Below are positions 39,781 to 51,632 of a stretch of DNA of 64,000 nucleotides, in pieces; position 1 is the stretch's first letter, and every line of letters begins with the position of its first letter. The position numbers and the translations under genes are program-made. Source of the DNA: Deltaproteobacteria bacterium (GTDB taxonomy: Bacteria > Desulfobacterota > SM23-61). Location of the stretch: the NCBI GenBank assembly GCA_016875165.1, contig VGSF01000008.1, forward strand, positions 1-64,000. Direction: 5' to 3'. The notes beneath the pieces were generated by a model. It worked only from the letters and a program-made list of their open reading frames with translations. It made no database searches and was not told where the DNA came from.

Positions 39781-40163
39781 TACCTTTCTATCCTTGAAAA
39801 TGTTGGATTTTTCCGAAAATTCTACCAGAATTAAATATTTTGGCAAGGATAAACGAAAACTTGCCTTTTAATGGGTGCCCACCTTCACTTTTTATTTTCG
39901 TTCATGATTTCAGAATGGTGGTCATGACGCGGCCCGGACGGCAGGGGGAATCTCTCGGGAACACAAGGCGGTATTTCTTTCATGAAAAAGGGCGGGGCTT
40001 TCGCCCATGATGCCCTGCTTTCCTTCGATCCCGCCTTTTCTTGGCGGAAAAAAAGCACGGGTTATTTTCAAATCTATTTCCCGCCGGTGCTCCCTCTTTC
40101 ATCCCCCTCCCTTCCGGGCTTCGCCGATCACTGTGAATTATTAAATTTATTCAAAAGTGACGG

Positions 40164-40334
40164 GTGAAAGAGATTGGCCGGTATTTTAAGCGGGAGCCGA
40201 TGACGATAAGTTTTGGGGTGAGAAAGATTGAGAATCTGCTTCAGCGAGATAGGGGTATAGCCCAAAGAGTGGAGGCCATGGAACTTAATTTGAGAAAGAG
40301 GGGAAAAAAGAAATACTTTATTACGATTGCCTGA
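40164..40334 (+). pseudogene. C-terminal remnant of an IS200-like transposase with a DnaA-like HTH tail
   Basis: VKEIGRYFKREPMTISFGVRKIENLLQRDRGIAQRVEAMELNLRKRGKKKYFITIA*; in-frame stop directly upstream. Confidence 0.55.
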
Positions 40335-40370
40335 CCCCAAAGATTGCATGACCCCAAAGATTGCAGTACC
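40325..40370. repeat. 17-bp tandem repeat GATTGCNTGACCCCAAA (2 full copies plus partial)
   Basis: Copies start at 40325, 40342, 40359. Confidence 0.8.
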
Positions 40371-40448
40371 TGGAAAGGGCAGCCGCTGCCCCACCTCCTT
40401 TTCCCGGCCGCATCGCCAGTCCCTGCTTTTCGACGCAAAATATCTCCA

Positions 40449-40477
40449 TTGACAAGCAAAATCGGACCCTCTATACT
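40449..40477 (+). promoter_or_regulatory. Sigma70-type promoter for the Zn-dehydrogenase gene
   Basis: TTGACA (40449-40454), 17-nt spacer, TATACT (40472-40477). Confidence 0.65.
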
Positions 40478-40547
40478 TCATCTCATCGAAAGCAATGTCT
40501 TATCAAACCCCTATACTTCATCTCATCGAAAGCAATGTCTTATCAAA
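40471..40547. repeat. 37-bp direct repeat, period 40 bp
   Basis: CTATACTTCATCTCATCGAAAGCAATGTCTTATCAAA exact at 40471-40507 and 40511-40547. Confidence 0.95.
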
Positions 40548-40664
40548 AAATATCAAACAAACAAATTGTCGATGAAACTGCCTGATTGTACATTTTCAGC
40601 GACTCGGTTTCTAAGTGTTGTTTTGCCGACTACGCGACTCTGCAATATAAAGGGGGAGCTGAAT

Positions 40665-41783
40665 ATGAAAATGGGAAAAGCAGCAGTGATGGTTGATTTC
40701 GATAAGCCTTTTGAAGTCCGTAACTATCCGTTGCCGGATAAGGTTGAACAGGGGGCCGTTCTTGTGAAGATGGTCATGGCCGGAATCTGCGGGACCGACG
40801 TTCATACCTGGTTAGGCCATACGGGCGGAAAGATCCTCAACTTTCCTGTCATCCTCGGCCACGAAAATGTGGGAGAGATTGTGGAGCTGGGTGGAGAGGT
40901 GAAGGACTGGAACGGAATCCCTTTGAAGAAGGGGGATCGGATTACGTGGCCCACGACGATCGGGACTTATTGCTATCAATGCTTCAACTGTACGGTCGCC
41001 GGGATTCCCAACAAGTGTTTGCAAAGAAAAACTTATGGAGCCGGTATTACCTCAGAGCAGTCTCCCCACTTCCTCGGAGGGTGGGCTGAGTACTGTTATC
41101 TCTATCCCCGGACTTCCCTCTTCAAGCTGCCCGATGGCCTTCCCGCTGAGGCTCTGGTCGCCTCAGGCTGTGCCGCGCCGACCATGGTGCACGCTTCTGA
41201 GAAAGCGGATATCCATGTGGGGGATACGGTCGTGGTTCAGGGGAGTGGTCCCGTGGGGTTATTTGGCTTGATCGTCGCACGAGAAAACGGCGCTGGCAAA
41301 GTGATCGTTGTGGGTGGACCGACAGAGCGCCTCGATCTTGCCCGGAGATGGGGGGCCGATGCCACCATCGATATCTCGGAAGTAAAGGATCCCAAGGATC
41401 GCGTGCAACTGGTGAAGGAGAAGAGCCTTTCGAAGTATGGAGCGGATGTCGTCTTCGAATGCAGCGGCGTGCCTGCGGCTTTTGCCGAAGGCGCTCAGTA
41501 TGCCCGGGATGGAGGGAGGTACGTGATCGTGGGCCAATTCATGGATGCAGGCCCCTCGGAGACCTTTCATCCGTTCTGGATCACCTTCAAGGAGCTGACG
41601 GTGATGGGCTCTTATTCCTGGGAGCCCAAGCACACAGGGAGGGCCGTGGCTCTGATCGACCGGATCAAAGATAAATATTCCCTGAAGGATATCGTTACGG
41701 ACCGATTCAAGCTGGAACAGACCACGGAGGCTATCCAGGCGGTTCGAGACTGGAAGACCATCAAGGCTGTTCTGGTCCCATAA
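40665..41783 (+). CDS. Zinc-dependent medium-chain alcohol dehydrogenase family protein
   Basis: AGICGTDVHTWLGHTGG, LGHENVGEIVELG, VVQGSGPVGLFGLIVARENGA; RBS-like GGGGGAG 5' of ATG40665. Confidence 0.9.
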   Translation: MKMGKAAVMVDFDKPFEVRNYPLPDKVEQGAVLVKMVMAGICGTDVHTWLGHTGGKILNFPVILGHENVGEIVELGGEVKDWNGIPLKKGDRITWPTTIGTYCYQCFNCTVAGIPNKCLQRKTYGAGITSEQSPHFLGGWAEYCYLYPRTSLFKLPDGLPAEALVASGCAAPTMVHASEKADIHVGDTVVVQGSGPVGLFGLIVARENGAGKVIVVGGPTERLDLARRWGADATIDISEVKDPKDRVQLVKEKSLSKYGADVVFECSGVPAAFAEGAQYARDGGRYVIVGQFMDAGPSETFHPFWITFKELTVMGSYSWEPKHTGRAVALIDRIKDKYSLKDIVTDRFKLEQTTEAIQAVRDWKTIKAVLVP

Positions 41784-41828
41784 GTCCAAGAGGATGCCTG
41801 AAAAATCAAATCTGAGAGGAAATTTACT

Positions 41829-42248
41829 ATGAAACGAACAGTATTTTCCATTTTTTTGAAAGTACTCTTGGGAGTTTTCTGGATTCATGGTGAAGGGGCC
41901 TTCGGCCAGACACCGGTGAAGCTCAAATGGGCGGCGGTGATGGCTTCCCCGGGTGTATCTCCATCAGGGGACATCGCAAAAAGCTTTCAGGAAGAGGTGA
42001 CCAATCGGACGAAAGGGGCCATCACGTTTGAAAGCTTCTGGGGAGCTTCGATGGGCGCTCCTGCAGAACATATCGAGATGCTCAAGAATAATGTGGTACA
42101 GATCACTCAAACGCATCAGTGGTATACCCCCACCAAGATGCCTTTTGGTGATTTTGAATTCGTCTTTCCTTTTGGTCCAACGGACTATGTATCTTCCGGT
42201 GAAAACCGGTTGACAAAGAAGGATTGGAAAGGTAATCTTTGGGCATAA
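41829..42248 (+). pseudogene. 3'-truncated TRAP substrate-binding protein (DctP)
   Basis: Signal peptide plus about 120 aa of DctP-like sequence; normal members are over 300 aa (6249-7256 is 335 aa). Confidence 0.7.
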
Positions 42249-42292
42249 TTTTCCCTTATGCAATAACTCCAATAATTCGGTTGGGAGGAGCT

Positions 42293-43471
42293 ATGGAGGA
42301 AGTGGTCATTGTCAGTGCGGTCCGGACGGCCATTGGCGCTTTTAATGGCGCTTTGAGTAATATTCCGGCCACAACCCTCGGAGCTTGGGTAATCAACGAG
42401 GCGATACGCCGGGCCGGGATTTCCGATAAAGATGTGGATGAAGTCATTATGGGAAATGTCCTTCCTGCCGGATTAGGACAGAACCCCGCCCGCCAGGCCA
42501 GCCTTAAGGCGAAACTCCCCTTCGAAAGCGGAGCGATTACTGTTAATAAAGTATGCGGTTCAGGTTTGAAAGCGGTGATGTTGGCTGCTCAGGCCATTCA
42601 AACCGGAGACGCCGATGTAGTGGTGGCCGGAGGAATGGAAAACATGAATCTGGCCCCCTATTATCTCGAACGCGCCCGGACAGGCTACCGGATGGGCGAT
42701 GGAAAGGTAGTCGATGGGTTGGTCCACGATGGACTCTGGGATTTAAACAATGATTTTCACATGGGTTATAGCGCGGAGCTATGCGCCGGTAAATATGGGA
42801 TCAGTCGCGAAGAACAGGACCGTTATGCCTTCCGCTCATACCAGCGATCCCTGAAGTCGATTGCCGAAGGAAAATTCCGGGCCGAAATCTTTCCGGTGGA
42901 GATTCCGGCCAAGAAAGGCGCGCCTGTGCTTTTCCAGATGGATGAGGCGCCCCGGGAAACCTCCCTGGAAGCGCTTTCCGCTCTTCCTCCGGCTTTTGGC
43001 AAAGATGGTTCGGTTACAGCCGGAAATTCTTCCAAGATCAGCGATGGGGCCGCGGCATTGGTCCTTATGTCGTTGTCGCGGGCAAGGCAGATGAAAAACC
43101 AGTCCATGGTGCGCATAGTTGCGAAGGGAGCGGCTGGGATCGATCCTAAGTATGTGCTGGTCGCCCCTATCTACTCCATCCCGAAAGTACTGAAAAAAGC
43201 GGGTTTAAAAATTGAAGACATTGACCTTCATGAAGTTAACGAGGCTTTTGCCTCTTCCACGCTGGCCGTTATTAAAGAATTGCGGATTGACCTGGAACGC
43301 TGCAATGTTCGCGGAGGATCCATTTCCCTGGGCCATCCCATAGGAGCCAGCGGCGCCCGGGTCCTCACCACCCTGATTTATGCCATGGAAGAATACCGGG
43401 CGAAACGGGGAATGGCTTCTTTATGCCTGGGTGGAGGGGAGGCGGTTTCACTGATTGTCGAAAAAATGTGA
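42293..43471 (+). CDS. Acetyl-CoA acetyltransferase (thiolase)
   Basis: MEEVVIVSAVRTAIGAFNGAL; NKVCGSGLKAVMLAAQAI; NVRGGSISLGHPIGASGARVL; CLGGGEAVSLIVE. Confidence 0.95.
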   Translation: MEEVVIVSAVRTAIGAFNGALSNIPATTLGAWVINEAIRRAGISDKDVDEVIMGNVLPAGLGQNPARQASLKAKLPFESGAITVNKVCGSGLKAVMLAAQAIQTGDADVVVAGGMENMNLAPYYLERARTGYRMGDGKVVDGLVHDGLWDLNNDFHMGYSAELCAGKYGISREEQDRYAFRSYQRSLKSIAEGKFRAEIFPVEIPAKKGAPVLFQMDEAPRETSLEALSALPPAFGKDGSVTAGNSSKISDGAAALVLMSLSRARQMKNQSMVRIVAKGAAGIDPKYVLVAPIYSIPKVLKKAGLKIEDIDLHEVNEAFASSTLAVIKELRIDLERCNVRGGSISLGHPIGASGARVLTTLIYAMEEYRAKRGMASLCLGGGEAVSLIVEKM

Positions 43472-43639
43472 AAAAATATATTCGGGTCAATTAGCCACAG
43501 AGGGCACAGTGCAGCGTAGCCGCAACCAAAAGAAAGCATTTAGCTTGTAGCCAAATTTTTTCTTAATAGAATTTCAAGATTTTACACGTTAGTAGTACAG
43601 AAGTTGAAAGATCATGATTAAGAAAAGGTAAAAGATAAG

Positions 43640-43795
43640 TGAGCTTCTTGCAAAACTCTTGAAAGCAAGAGGAAAGCAAGAGGAAGTCGTCATTCCGGGC
43701 AAGCGAAGCGCGACCCGGAATCCAGGATTTTCGAGCAATTCTGGATTCCGGCTTTCGCCGGAATGACGGAGTAAGCGACTTTTGCAAGAAGCTCA
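43640..43795. repeat. Repeat family B outer ends with CCGGCGAAAGCCGG inner module
   Basis: gagcttcttgcaaaactc...gtcattccgggc...gccggaatgacgg...gacttttgcaagaagctc. Confidence 0.85.
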
Positions 43796-43870
43796 AGTGT
43801 CAAGTGACTAAAGTGCCCAAAATTGTAAAAAGGAAATTCCTACTTCAGCAATTCCCTAAGGAGGTAGGCC

Positions 43871-44110
43871 ATGGCTATTTCCGCGTACATATTTATCGAG
43901 ACGACTCAGGGTAAGGCCCGGATGATAGCCCGGGAGATCGCGCAGATCCCGGGGGTCAAGTCAGCTCACACCGTCACCGGCCCGTATGACGTGGTAACCT
44001 TTGTGGCGGCTGATTCCATAAGCGTACTGGGGGACTTCATCGTCTCCAAAATTCAGGCTACACCAGGAGTCCTGCGCACTTTGACCAACGTGGTAATTGA
44101 TGCTGAATGA
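43871..44110 (+). CDS. Stand-alone Lrp/AsnC ligand-binding (RAM) domain protein
   Basis: AYIFIETTQGKARMIAREIAQIPGVKSAHTVTGPYDVVTFV. Confidence 0.9.
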   Translation: MAISAYIFIETTQGKARMIAREIAQIPGVKSAHTVTGPYDVVTFVAADSISVLGDFIVSKIQATPGVLRTLTNVVIDAE

Positions 44111-44123
44111 AGAAACCGGGCCC

Positions 44124-44708
44124 TTACTGGACGGTGATGCGTGACCGGATAGCTGCCAGCTTCTTCGGCCCGATGCCGCGCACTTGCAGAAGGTCTTCCG
44201 GGGAGGAAAATTTTTCACCCTGTTCTCGATATTCAATGATGGCCAGGGCGGTTTTCGGTCCAATTCCGGGCAAGGTAATTAGCTCTTCCGGAGTTGCCGT
44301 GTTAATATTGATGGGGATGAAAAGAACCGGAAGCTTTTGCGGGTCTAAGGATTCCAGCGATATCCTGCCTTTTTCTTTCTCTTCCGCAAGGACATTGATA
44401 CGGCAGTTCTTCTCTATTCTGGCCAGGACGATCTCGGGCGGGAGCGAAAGATTCCCTTTAATCCCCCCGGCCTTCTCGATTACGTCCATGACACTCATAC
44501 CCATTTCAACCGTGTAAACCCCCTTCCGGTTGACATTTCCGTCCACTTCGACCATGATCTCTCCACTCGCAGATTTATTCTTTGAAAAATCGCCCCCGAC
44601 TGTCGCGGGAAACGATTGCGGCAAAGGAGCAGGGGGGGATGTTAAGAAAAAGAAAAGGACCAACAAAAAACAGAGGAAGAGGACGATTCCTTGTTGTTCT
44701 CTGGTCAT
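44124..44708 (-). CDS. ComEA-like helix-hairpin-helix protein with SLBB-like segment
   Basis: ININTATPEELITLPGIGPKTALAIIEYREQGEKFSSPEDLLQVRGIGPKKL; VYTVEMGMSVMDVIEKAGG; start moved out of the repeat. Confidence 0.88.
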   Translation of the reverse strand: MTREQQGIVLFLCFLLVLFFFLTSPPAPLPQSFPATVGGDFSKNKSASGEIMVEVDGNVNRKGVYTVEMGMSVMDVIEKAGGIKGNLSLPPEIVLARIEKNCRINVLAEEKEKGRISLESLDPQKLPVLFIPININTATPEELITLPGIGPKTALAIIEYREQGEKFSSPEDLLQVRGIGPKKLAAIRSRITVQ

Positions 44709-44712
44709 TTTT

Positions 44713-44878
44713 CGATGGACTCGTAAAAAGTCAATATTTGATGAATTCGTAAAAAGCCCGCATATCCCCTTTTCCGTCATTCCGGCGAAAGCCGGAATCC
44801 GGTTAATTCAAGCAGTTCTGGACTCCTGCTTTCGCAGGAGTGACGACTTTTCTGACTTTTTACGAAACCATCAATATT
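44713..44878. repeat. A-type outer ends with CCGGCGAAAGCCGG inner module
   Basis: gatggactcgtaaaaagtc...gtcattccggcgaaagccggaatcc...ctgactttttacgaaaccatc. Confidence 0.85.
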
Positions 44879-44885
44879 TGGGTGG

Positions 44886-45062
44886 CCGTAACACTTTAGC
44901 TCTTTGAAAAAAAGGGTGTTTTAAGGGCCAAGGGATTCCAGGGACCGGAGGCCAGACCGAAACGCTTGGAATCATAAGGCGCTGATGCTTCCGGCGCGTT
45001 TCGCTCTAACCCCCGGCCCTCAACAAAGGCTTTAATACCATTTATTAAATCGCTAAACTGAC
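44886..45062. repeat. Repeat family C, internally deleted
   Basis: gtaacactttagctctttgaaaaa...gcttccggcgcgttt...aaatcgctaaactg. Confidence 0.8.
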
Positions 45063-45063
45063 C

Positions 45064-46658
45064 TCAATTTTTGGGCTTCTCGTCTTTCAAAAGTTTGTAG
45101 TTTAGGGAATCTACCAGGGCCTGCCAGCTGGCTTCAATGATGTTTTCCGAAACTCCAACAGTTCCCCATTTGTCCTTATTGTCCCCGGATTCCACAAGCA
45201 CCCGGACTTTCGACCCGGTCCCTTTGCCCGTGGAAAGAACGCGCACTTTGTAATCCACCAGTTTCATATCGTCTAACTGCGGGTAGAATTTTTCCAGGGC
45301 TTTACGGATGGCATTGTCCAGGGCATTCACCGGGCCGTTGCCCGTGGCCGCGGTGTGTTCTACCCGCCCTCCAACTTTGATCATGATGGTCGCTTCAGTG
45401 ATCGGAGCCCGCTCCTCCCGGAGTTTTTCAGAGAGGATACGGAACCCGATCAGCTCGAAGTATTTCTTTTGAGCGCCCATTGCTTTTTTCATCAGCAGCT
45501 CAAAAGATGCTTCGGCTCCTTCGAACTGGTAACCCTGGTTTTCCATTTCTTTCAGGGTGGTGAGTATCTCGTGAGTCAATGGGTCTTTCCGGTTCAGGTT
45601 GATGTGGTATTCCGCTGCTTTTTGCAGGATATTGCTCTTACCGGCCAGGTCCGAGACCAAAACCCGGCGATGGTTCCCCACGTTTTCCGGGGGAATGTGT
45701 TCGTAAGTTTGCGGGTTTTTTTCAATGGCGCTGACATGAACTCCCCCCTTATGGGCAAAGGCGCTCGACCCTACGTAGGGCTGATGTTTATTAGGTTGGA
45801 GGTTGGCCAATTCCGCCACGAAATGGGAGATCTCCCGCAATTTGGCCATCTGCGCTTCGCTAAGGCAGTCTATTTTAAGCTTGTACTTCAGGTTGGGAAT
45901 GATGGAACAAAGGTTGGCATTGCCGCAGCGTTCGCCGTACCCATTGATCGTTCCCTGGATGTGGCCTACCCCTAACTGCACGGCAGCGATAGTATTGGCC
46001 ACAGCCATATCGGCATCGTTGTGGACGTGGATGCCCAGGGGAAGGGTGATCTTTTCCTGGACCGCCCGGATGATTTCGTTAATTTCGCTTGGCAGGGTTC
46101 CGCCGTTGGTGTCGCAAAGAACGATGGCGGCAACTCCCGCCTCTTCCGCTGCTTTCAGCGTGGCCAAAGCATATTCAGGGTTCCCTTTAAAACCGTCGAA
46201 AAAATGTTCAGCATCATAATACACTTCCGGGGCGGCCGTCATCAGGTACTTTAATGAATCGCGGATCAAGGTTACGTTCTGCTCCAGGGAAATCCTCAGG
46301 GCATCCCGCACGTGCACATCCCAGGATTTGCCAAAGATGGTTACTGCCCTGGTCTTGGCCCCAAGCAAGGCTTTGATGTTGACATCGGCCTCAGGCGCGG
46401 TGCGCGCTTTTAAAGTGGAGCCGAAGGCTGCTATCGTGGCCGTTTTCAGGGAATAATTTCGGATCTCCCGGAAAAAAGCCATGTCTTTGGGGTTCGAGCC
46501 TGGCCATCCGCCTTCGATATAATTGACACCCAGCTCATCGAGGCGCAAGGCGATGCGCACTTTGTCTTCTACGGAAAAGGAGATGTCTTCAGCCTGAGTG
46601 CCGTCCCTCAGGGTCGTATCGTAAATGATGATTTTTCCTTCCGGTCGTTTTCTTCGGT

Positions 46659-46662
<4 letters not shown>
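45064..46662 (-). CDS. cimA: Citramalate synthase
   Basis: [50 protein letters not shown]; LeuA-type C-terminal domain. Confidence 0.93.
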
Positions 46663-47894
<1,232 letters not shown>

Positions 47895-47895
47895 T

Positions 47896-48408
47896 TCATT
47901 CCTCCTTCATCCATTTTTCACCGAGGCCTTGCACCAAACCCCTGACTGCCTGGCCTTTACCGATAAACGCCAATTTTCGCTCAACGACGCCCACCCATTC
48001 TAAGTGAACTTCGATCCTTTCTCCGGGCAAAAGCCCTGAGACTTTTTCGGCCCATTCCACCAGAGTCACCCCGGGAGCGGAAATCAATTCTTCCCAGCCC
48101 AAATCCTCTACCTCAGCGGATTTTTCCACGCGGTAAAGATCAACGTGAAAAACCGGAACCCGACCCAGGTATTCATTCACCAGGACAAACGTAGGGCTGG
48201 TGACATCTCTCTCATCCGCCACCCCGAGTCCCCTGGCCACTCCTTTGACAAAAACCGTCTTCCCCGTGCCCAGATCACCCATCAAAGCTATGACTGTGCT
48301 TTCCGAAAGCATTGCCCCCAAAAGCTGGCCGAGGCGAAAGGTTTCATCCGGACTATTCGACTTAACGCTCCAGGTTTCTTCTGCTTGTTTTTCTTGGTTC
48401 TTCGCCAT
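47896..48408 (-). CDS. tsaE: tRNA threonylcarbamoyladenosine biosynthesis ATPase
   Basis: [38 protein letters not shown]. Confidence 0.94.
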   Translation of the reverse strand: MAKNQEKQAEETWSVKSNSPDETFRLGQLLGAMLSESTVIALMGDLGTGKTVFVKGVARGLGVADERDVTSPTFVLVNEYLGRVPVFHVDLYRVEKSAEVEDLGWEELISAPGVTLVEWAEKVSGLLPGERIEVHLEWVGVVERKLAFIGKGQAVRGLVQGLGEKWMKEE

Positions 48409-50012
48409 TAAAAAATAATTTCGGGAGAAAGCCGGAAGGAGAAATCATCGATCTGTTCCTGCCCCAAGGCCAGCGCCCTAAGAACCCTGGGGGTTTCTTC
48501 GATCAGGTCCATAGCGGCCATTCCCTTTTCTCCTTTTTTGTGGGCCACGAAATCTCCGGTTAATCCATGTAAGAATACGCCAAGCTGCGCGGCCTTAAGC
48601 GGAGGCAACCCCTGGGATAGAAATCCTCCAACCATGCCGGTAAGAACATCCCCCATCCCACCGGAGGCCATTCCCGGGTTTCCCGTGGGATTGATAAACA
48701 CTTCTCCTTCAGGGCTGGCCACGATGGACCTTGCTCCTTTAAGAATCAGGATTAGACCGTATTCCTCGGCAAACTTCCGGGCCAACTGGATCCTGTCCTG
48801 CTGAACTTCCCGTACAGGAATTCCCAGGAGCCGGGCCATCTCTCCCGGATGAGGTGAGAAAATGACAGAACCCTTGTTTTTCCTGATCAAATCCATCTTG
48901 CCCGCGAAGGCGCTCAGGCCGTCGGCATCGACGATAGTAGGAAGACTTGTTTTAAGGACAATCTTGCGGATCAACCGCGCCGTCTCATGGTTCAGGGAAA
49001 GACCTGGGCCGATGGCCAGGGCATTCTTGCGCAGGATCAAATCGTTGATTTTTTTTTGAGCTTTAAAAGCCAGAGTTTTCTCTTTTGTTTCCGGCAGCGG
49101 CTCGGTCATGGCCTCCGTGATTTTTACTTCGAGGATAGGGTTTAGACTTTCGGGAATGCCCAGAGTAACCAGTCCAGTTCCGACCCTTACCGCAGCCTGA
49201 CAGACCATGGCCGCTGCTCCGGTTTTTCCCGGCGACCCGGAAAGAACTAATAGATGACCAAAGTCGCCTTTATGGGCGCTGGGGTCTCTAAGAGGAAGCA
49301 GATGATAGAACTCATTCCCCTCTATGAGATAATCTTTAACCGGCTCTGCTTCGACAGCCGCTGCCGGGATGGAAATATCCGCGATTATAAGTTTTCCGCT
49401 CAATCGAGCCCCGGGCTGCACCACAAGACCCCTTTTGCCCAGCCCAAAAGTGACTGTCAGAAAGGCCTGAATGCATGTGCCCAGTATTTGGCCGCTGTCT
49501 GAGTCCAATCCCGAAGGGATGTCGATTGCAACCACCGGAAGGCCGAGGGAATTGATGAATTCGATAACCTCCTGGTAAAACCCCTTTACGGGCCCTTTCA
49601 GACCAGTGCCCAATATGCCGTCAACCAGAAGGTCATTCCCGGCAATCTGTTCCTTAAGGGTTTTCAGCTCCCCGGCGTTCAGAATTCTGGAAATATCTCC
49701 ACCCATCCGGTTAAGAATTTTTAGGTTTGTAGCGGCGTCCCCCTGAACTTCTTCAGGGGCTGTAAGAAGGTATACCCTGCAGGCCAAACCACGATTAAGC
49801 AGGTAACGGGCCACGGCAAAAGCGTCTCCCCCGTTGTTGCCCCGGCCGGCAAATATTCCCACCCGCCTGGTTAAAAGGTCGGGAAAATAGCGGAACATTG
49901 CGCTAACTATGGCTCTGGCCGCATTCTCCATCAACACCATTCCCGGAATGCCGAAATCCTCGATAGCCCTTCGGTCCAATCTTCTCATGATTTCCGCAGT
50001 GGCTAGCTTCAT
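48408..50012 (-). CDS. nnr: Bifunctional NAD(P)H-hydrate repair enzyme (epimerase + dehydratase)
   Basis: MKLATAEIMRRLDRRAIEDFGIPGMVLMENAA; GRGNNGGDAFAVARYL; NPTGNPGMASGGMGDVLTGMVGG. Confidence 0.94.
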   Translation of the reverse strand: MKLATAEIMRRLDRRAIEDFGIPGMVLMENAARAIVSAMFRYFPDLLTRRVGIFAGRGNNGGDAFAVARYLLNRGLACRVYLLTAPEEVQGDAATNLKILNRMGGDISRILNAGELKTLKEQIAGNDLLVDGILGTGLKGPVKGFYQEVIEFINSLGLPVVAIDIPSGLDSDSGQILGTCIQAFLTVTFGLGKRGLVVQPGARLSGKLIIADISIPAAAVEAEPVKDYLIEGNEFYHLLPLRDPSAHKGDFGHLLVLSGSPGKTGAAAMVCQAAVRVGTGLVTLGIPESLNPILEVKITEAMTEPLPETKEKTLAFKAQKKINDLILRKNALAIGPGLSLNHETARLIRKIVLKTSLPTIVDADGLSAFAGKMDLIRKNKGSVIFSPHPGEMARLLGIPVREVQQDRIQLARKFAEEYGLILILKGARSIVASPEGEVFINPTGNPGMASGGMGDVLTGMVGGFLSQGLPPLKAAQLGVFLHGLTGDFVAHKKGEKGMAAMDLIEETPRVLRALALGQEQIDDFSFRLSPEIIF

Positions 50013-50061
50013 CTTTTTTCCTTTTATGTTCACCGCCGAGAGCGCAGAGAACATAGTAAAA

Positions 50062-50448
50062 TTATTCGTCCTTTGCTTCCAATACGACGATGGCGCTGCT
50101 GTATTCGCGATCATGGGTAAGGCTCACAAAGACGCCGGCGATTTTCTCTTTCGCACATACTTGTAAGGCCTGGCCGCTCAATCTCAATACGGGCTTGCCC
50201 AGCGGTCCGCGAGTAACCTCAACATCTTTCCAGTGAATTCCCCTTCTTATTCCTATGCCCAGAGCCTTGACAAAAGCTTCCTTGGCCGCAAAGCGGGCAG
50301 CGAAATTGGGGGAAGGGGTTTTCTTTTTTAAACAATAGTCTATTTCGCCGGGGGTAAAAACTTTTTGGGTAAACCGTTCTCCCCATCGCTCAAGGTCTTG
50401 TTCGATCCGCTTAATCTGGACAATGTCAATGCCAATGCCGTAGATCAT
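50062..50448 (-). CDS. acpS: Holo-[acyl-carrier-protein] synthase
   Basis: IYGIGIDIVQIKRIE, FAARFAAKEAFVKALG. Confidence 0.95.
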   Translation of the reverse strand: MIYGIGIDIVQIKRIEQDLERWGERFTQKVFTPGEIDYCLKKKTPSPNFAARFAAKEAFVKALGIGIRRGIHWKDVEVTRGPLGKPVLRLSGQALQVCAKEKIAGVFVSLTHDREYSSAIVVLEAKDE

Positions 50449-50531
50449 GATGCTTAGAATTCAGAAGACAGAATACAGAAGTCAGAGATCAGAAGTCAGA
50501 ATAAAAAAACTCATTTTACTCATTAGGCCTT

Positions 50532-51299
50532 CTATCGTCCATCGTCCATCGGGCTTATCAATCTCTTCATCTCCCGCACCGCCCGATCCAGGCCCACCAG
50601 GACTGCCCTGGAGATAATGCTGTGTCCGATGCTGTAGTCCTCAATTCCCGGGATAGCGGTAAAGGGATGAACGTTTTGGTAATCCAGTCCGTGTCCGATG
50701 TTGACCCTAAGGCCAAGGCGTCGGGCTTGGCGGATGCCCCGGGCAATTTGCTGAAATTCTTTCTGCTTTGTTTTTTCATCGAGGGCATCGGCATATTTTC
50801 CGGTATGGATTTCTACGAAATCGGCCCCTACCCTTTTACTGGCCTTAATCTGATAGGGATCGGCATTTATGAAAAGACTGGTTTTAATGCCGGCTTTCTT
50901 AAGTTTCTGGATGTTCTTTGTAAGGGGGGCCTGGTTGGCCAGAACATCCAACCCTCCTTCAGTGGTCAGCTCCTGGCGTCTCTCCGGCACAAAAGTAACC
51001 AAATCAGGTTTGACCTTCAGGGCTATTTGCATGATTTCTTCGGTGTTGGCCATTTCCAGGTTGAGGCGGGTTTTGATAGTTTTACGTAAAAGTTCCAAAT
51101 CCCGATCCTGGATATGCCTTCGATCCTCCCGCAGATGAACAATTATTCCATCGGCTCCGGCGAGTTCCGCAATCATGGCAGCGGCGACGGGATCCGGTTG
51201 TTTTCCGCCCCGGGCCTGCCGCAGAGTGGCCACGTGATCTACATTCACCGAGAGTTCGGGCACAAACGCCTCCTTATAAATAATAGGTTCACGACCCAA
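50532..51299 (-). CDS. pdxJ: Pyridoxine 5'-phosphate synthase (start may be internal)
   Basis: [53 protein letters not shown]. Confidence 0.96.
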   Translation of the reverse strand: MGREPIIYKEAFVPELSVNVDHVATLRQARGGKQPDPVAAAMIAELAGADGIIVHLREDRRHIQDRDLELLRKTIKTRLNLEMANTEEIMQIALKVKPDLVTFVPERRQELTTEGGLDVLANQAPLTKNIQKLKKAGIKTSLFINADPYQIKASKRVGADFVEIHTGKYADALDEKTKQKEFQQIARGIRQARRLGLRVNIGHGLDYQNVHPFTAIPGIEDYSIGHSIISRAVLVGLDRAVREMKRLISPMDDGR

Positions 51300-51368
51300 G
51301 GCTAATTGTTCAAGGTGCGGGGTTTATGGTTGATCGTTCATTGCTCATTAATAAGTGACCATTGAAAA

Positions 51369-51530
51369 TTGATGAACTCGTAAAAAGTCCAACCACAGGT
51401 CATTGCGAGGAGCGTAGCGACTAAGCAATCCCATGAAATCAAGCACTTACGAAATACGAGATTGCTTCGTCACGCCCATGGCGTGACTCGCAATGACTAC
51501 TTTTGGGACTTTTTACGAGACCGTCAATTA
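51369..51530. repeat. Repeat family A
   Basis: ttgatgaactcgtaaaaagtcc...gggactttttacgagaccgtcaa. Confidence 0.85.
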
Positions 51531-51632
51531 AGATATTTTTCTCGTTTTTTTGCGTTCTTCTGTTTTCTAAATTGCTTTTTGTTCTAAAGATTTTGCCTAT
51601 AACTCTGTGTCCTCTGTAGCTGATTTATCTGC

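Noticed and set aside
40128-40481. 117-aa minus-strand ORF
   Set aside because: Opposite the plus-strand transposase tail and extends through the 17-bp repeats and the promoter; low-complexity, no motifs.
40471-40547. Possible CRISPR fragment
   Set aside because: Two 37-bp repeats separated by only 3 bp, no spacers or cas genes; fits a tandem promoter duplication.
50459-50510. CAGAAGTCAGA-rich sequence between acpS and pdxJ
   Set aside because: Short simple repeat; no evidence for function.
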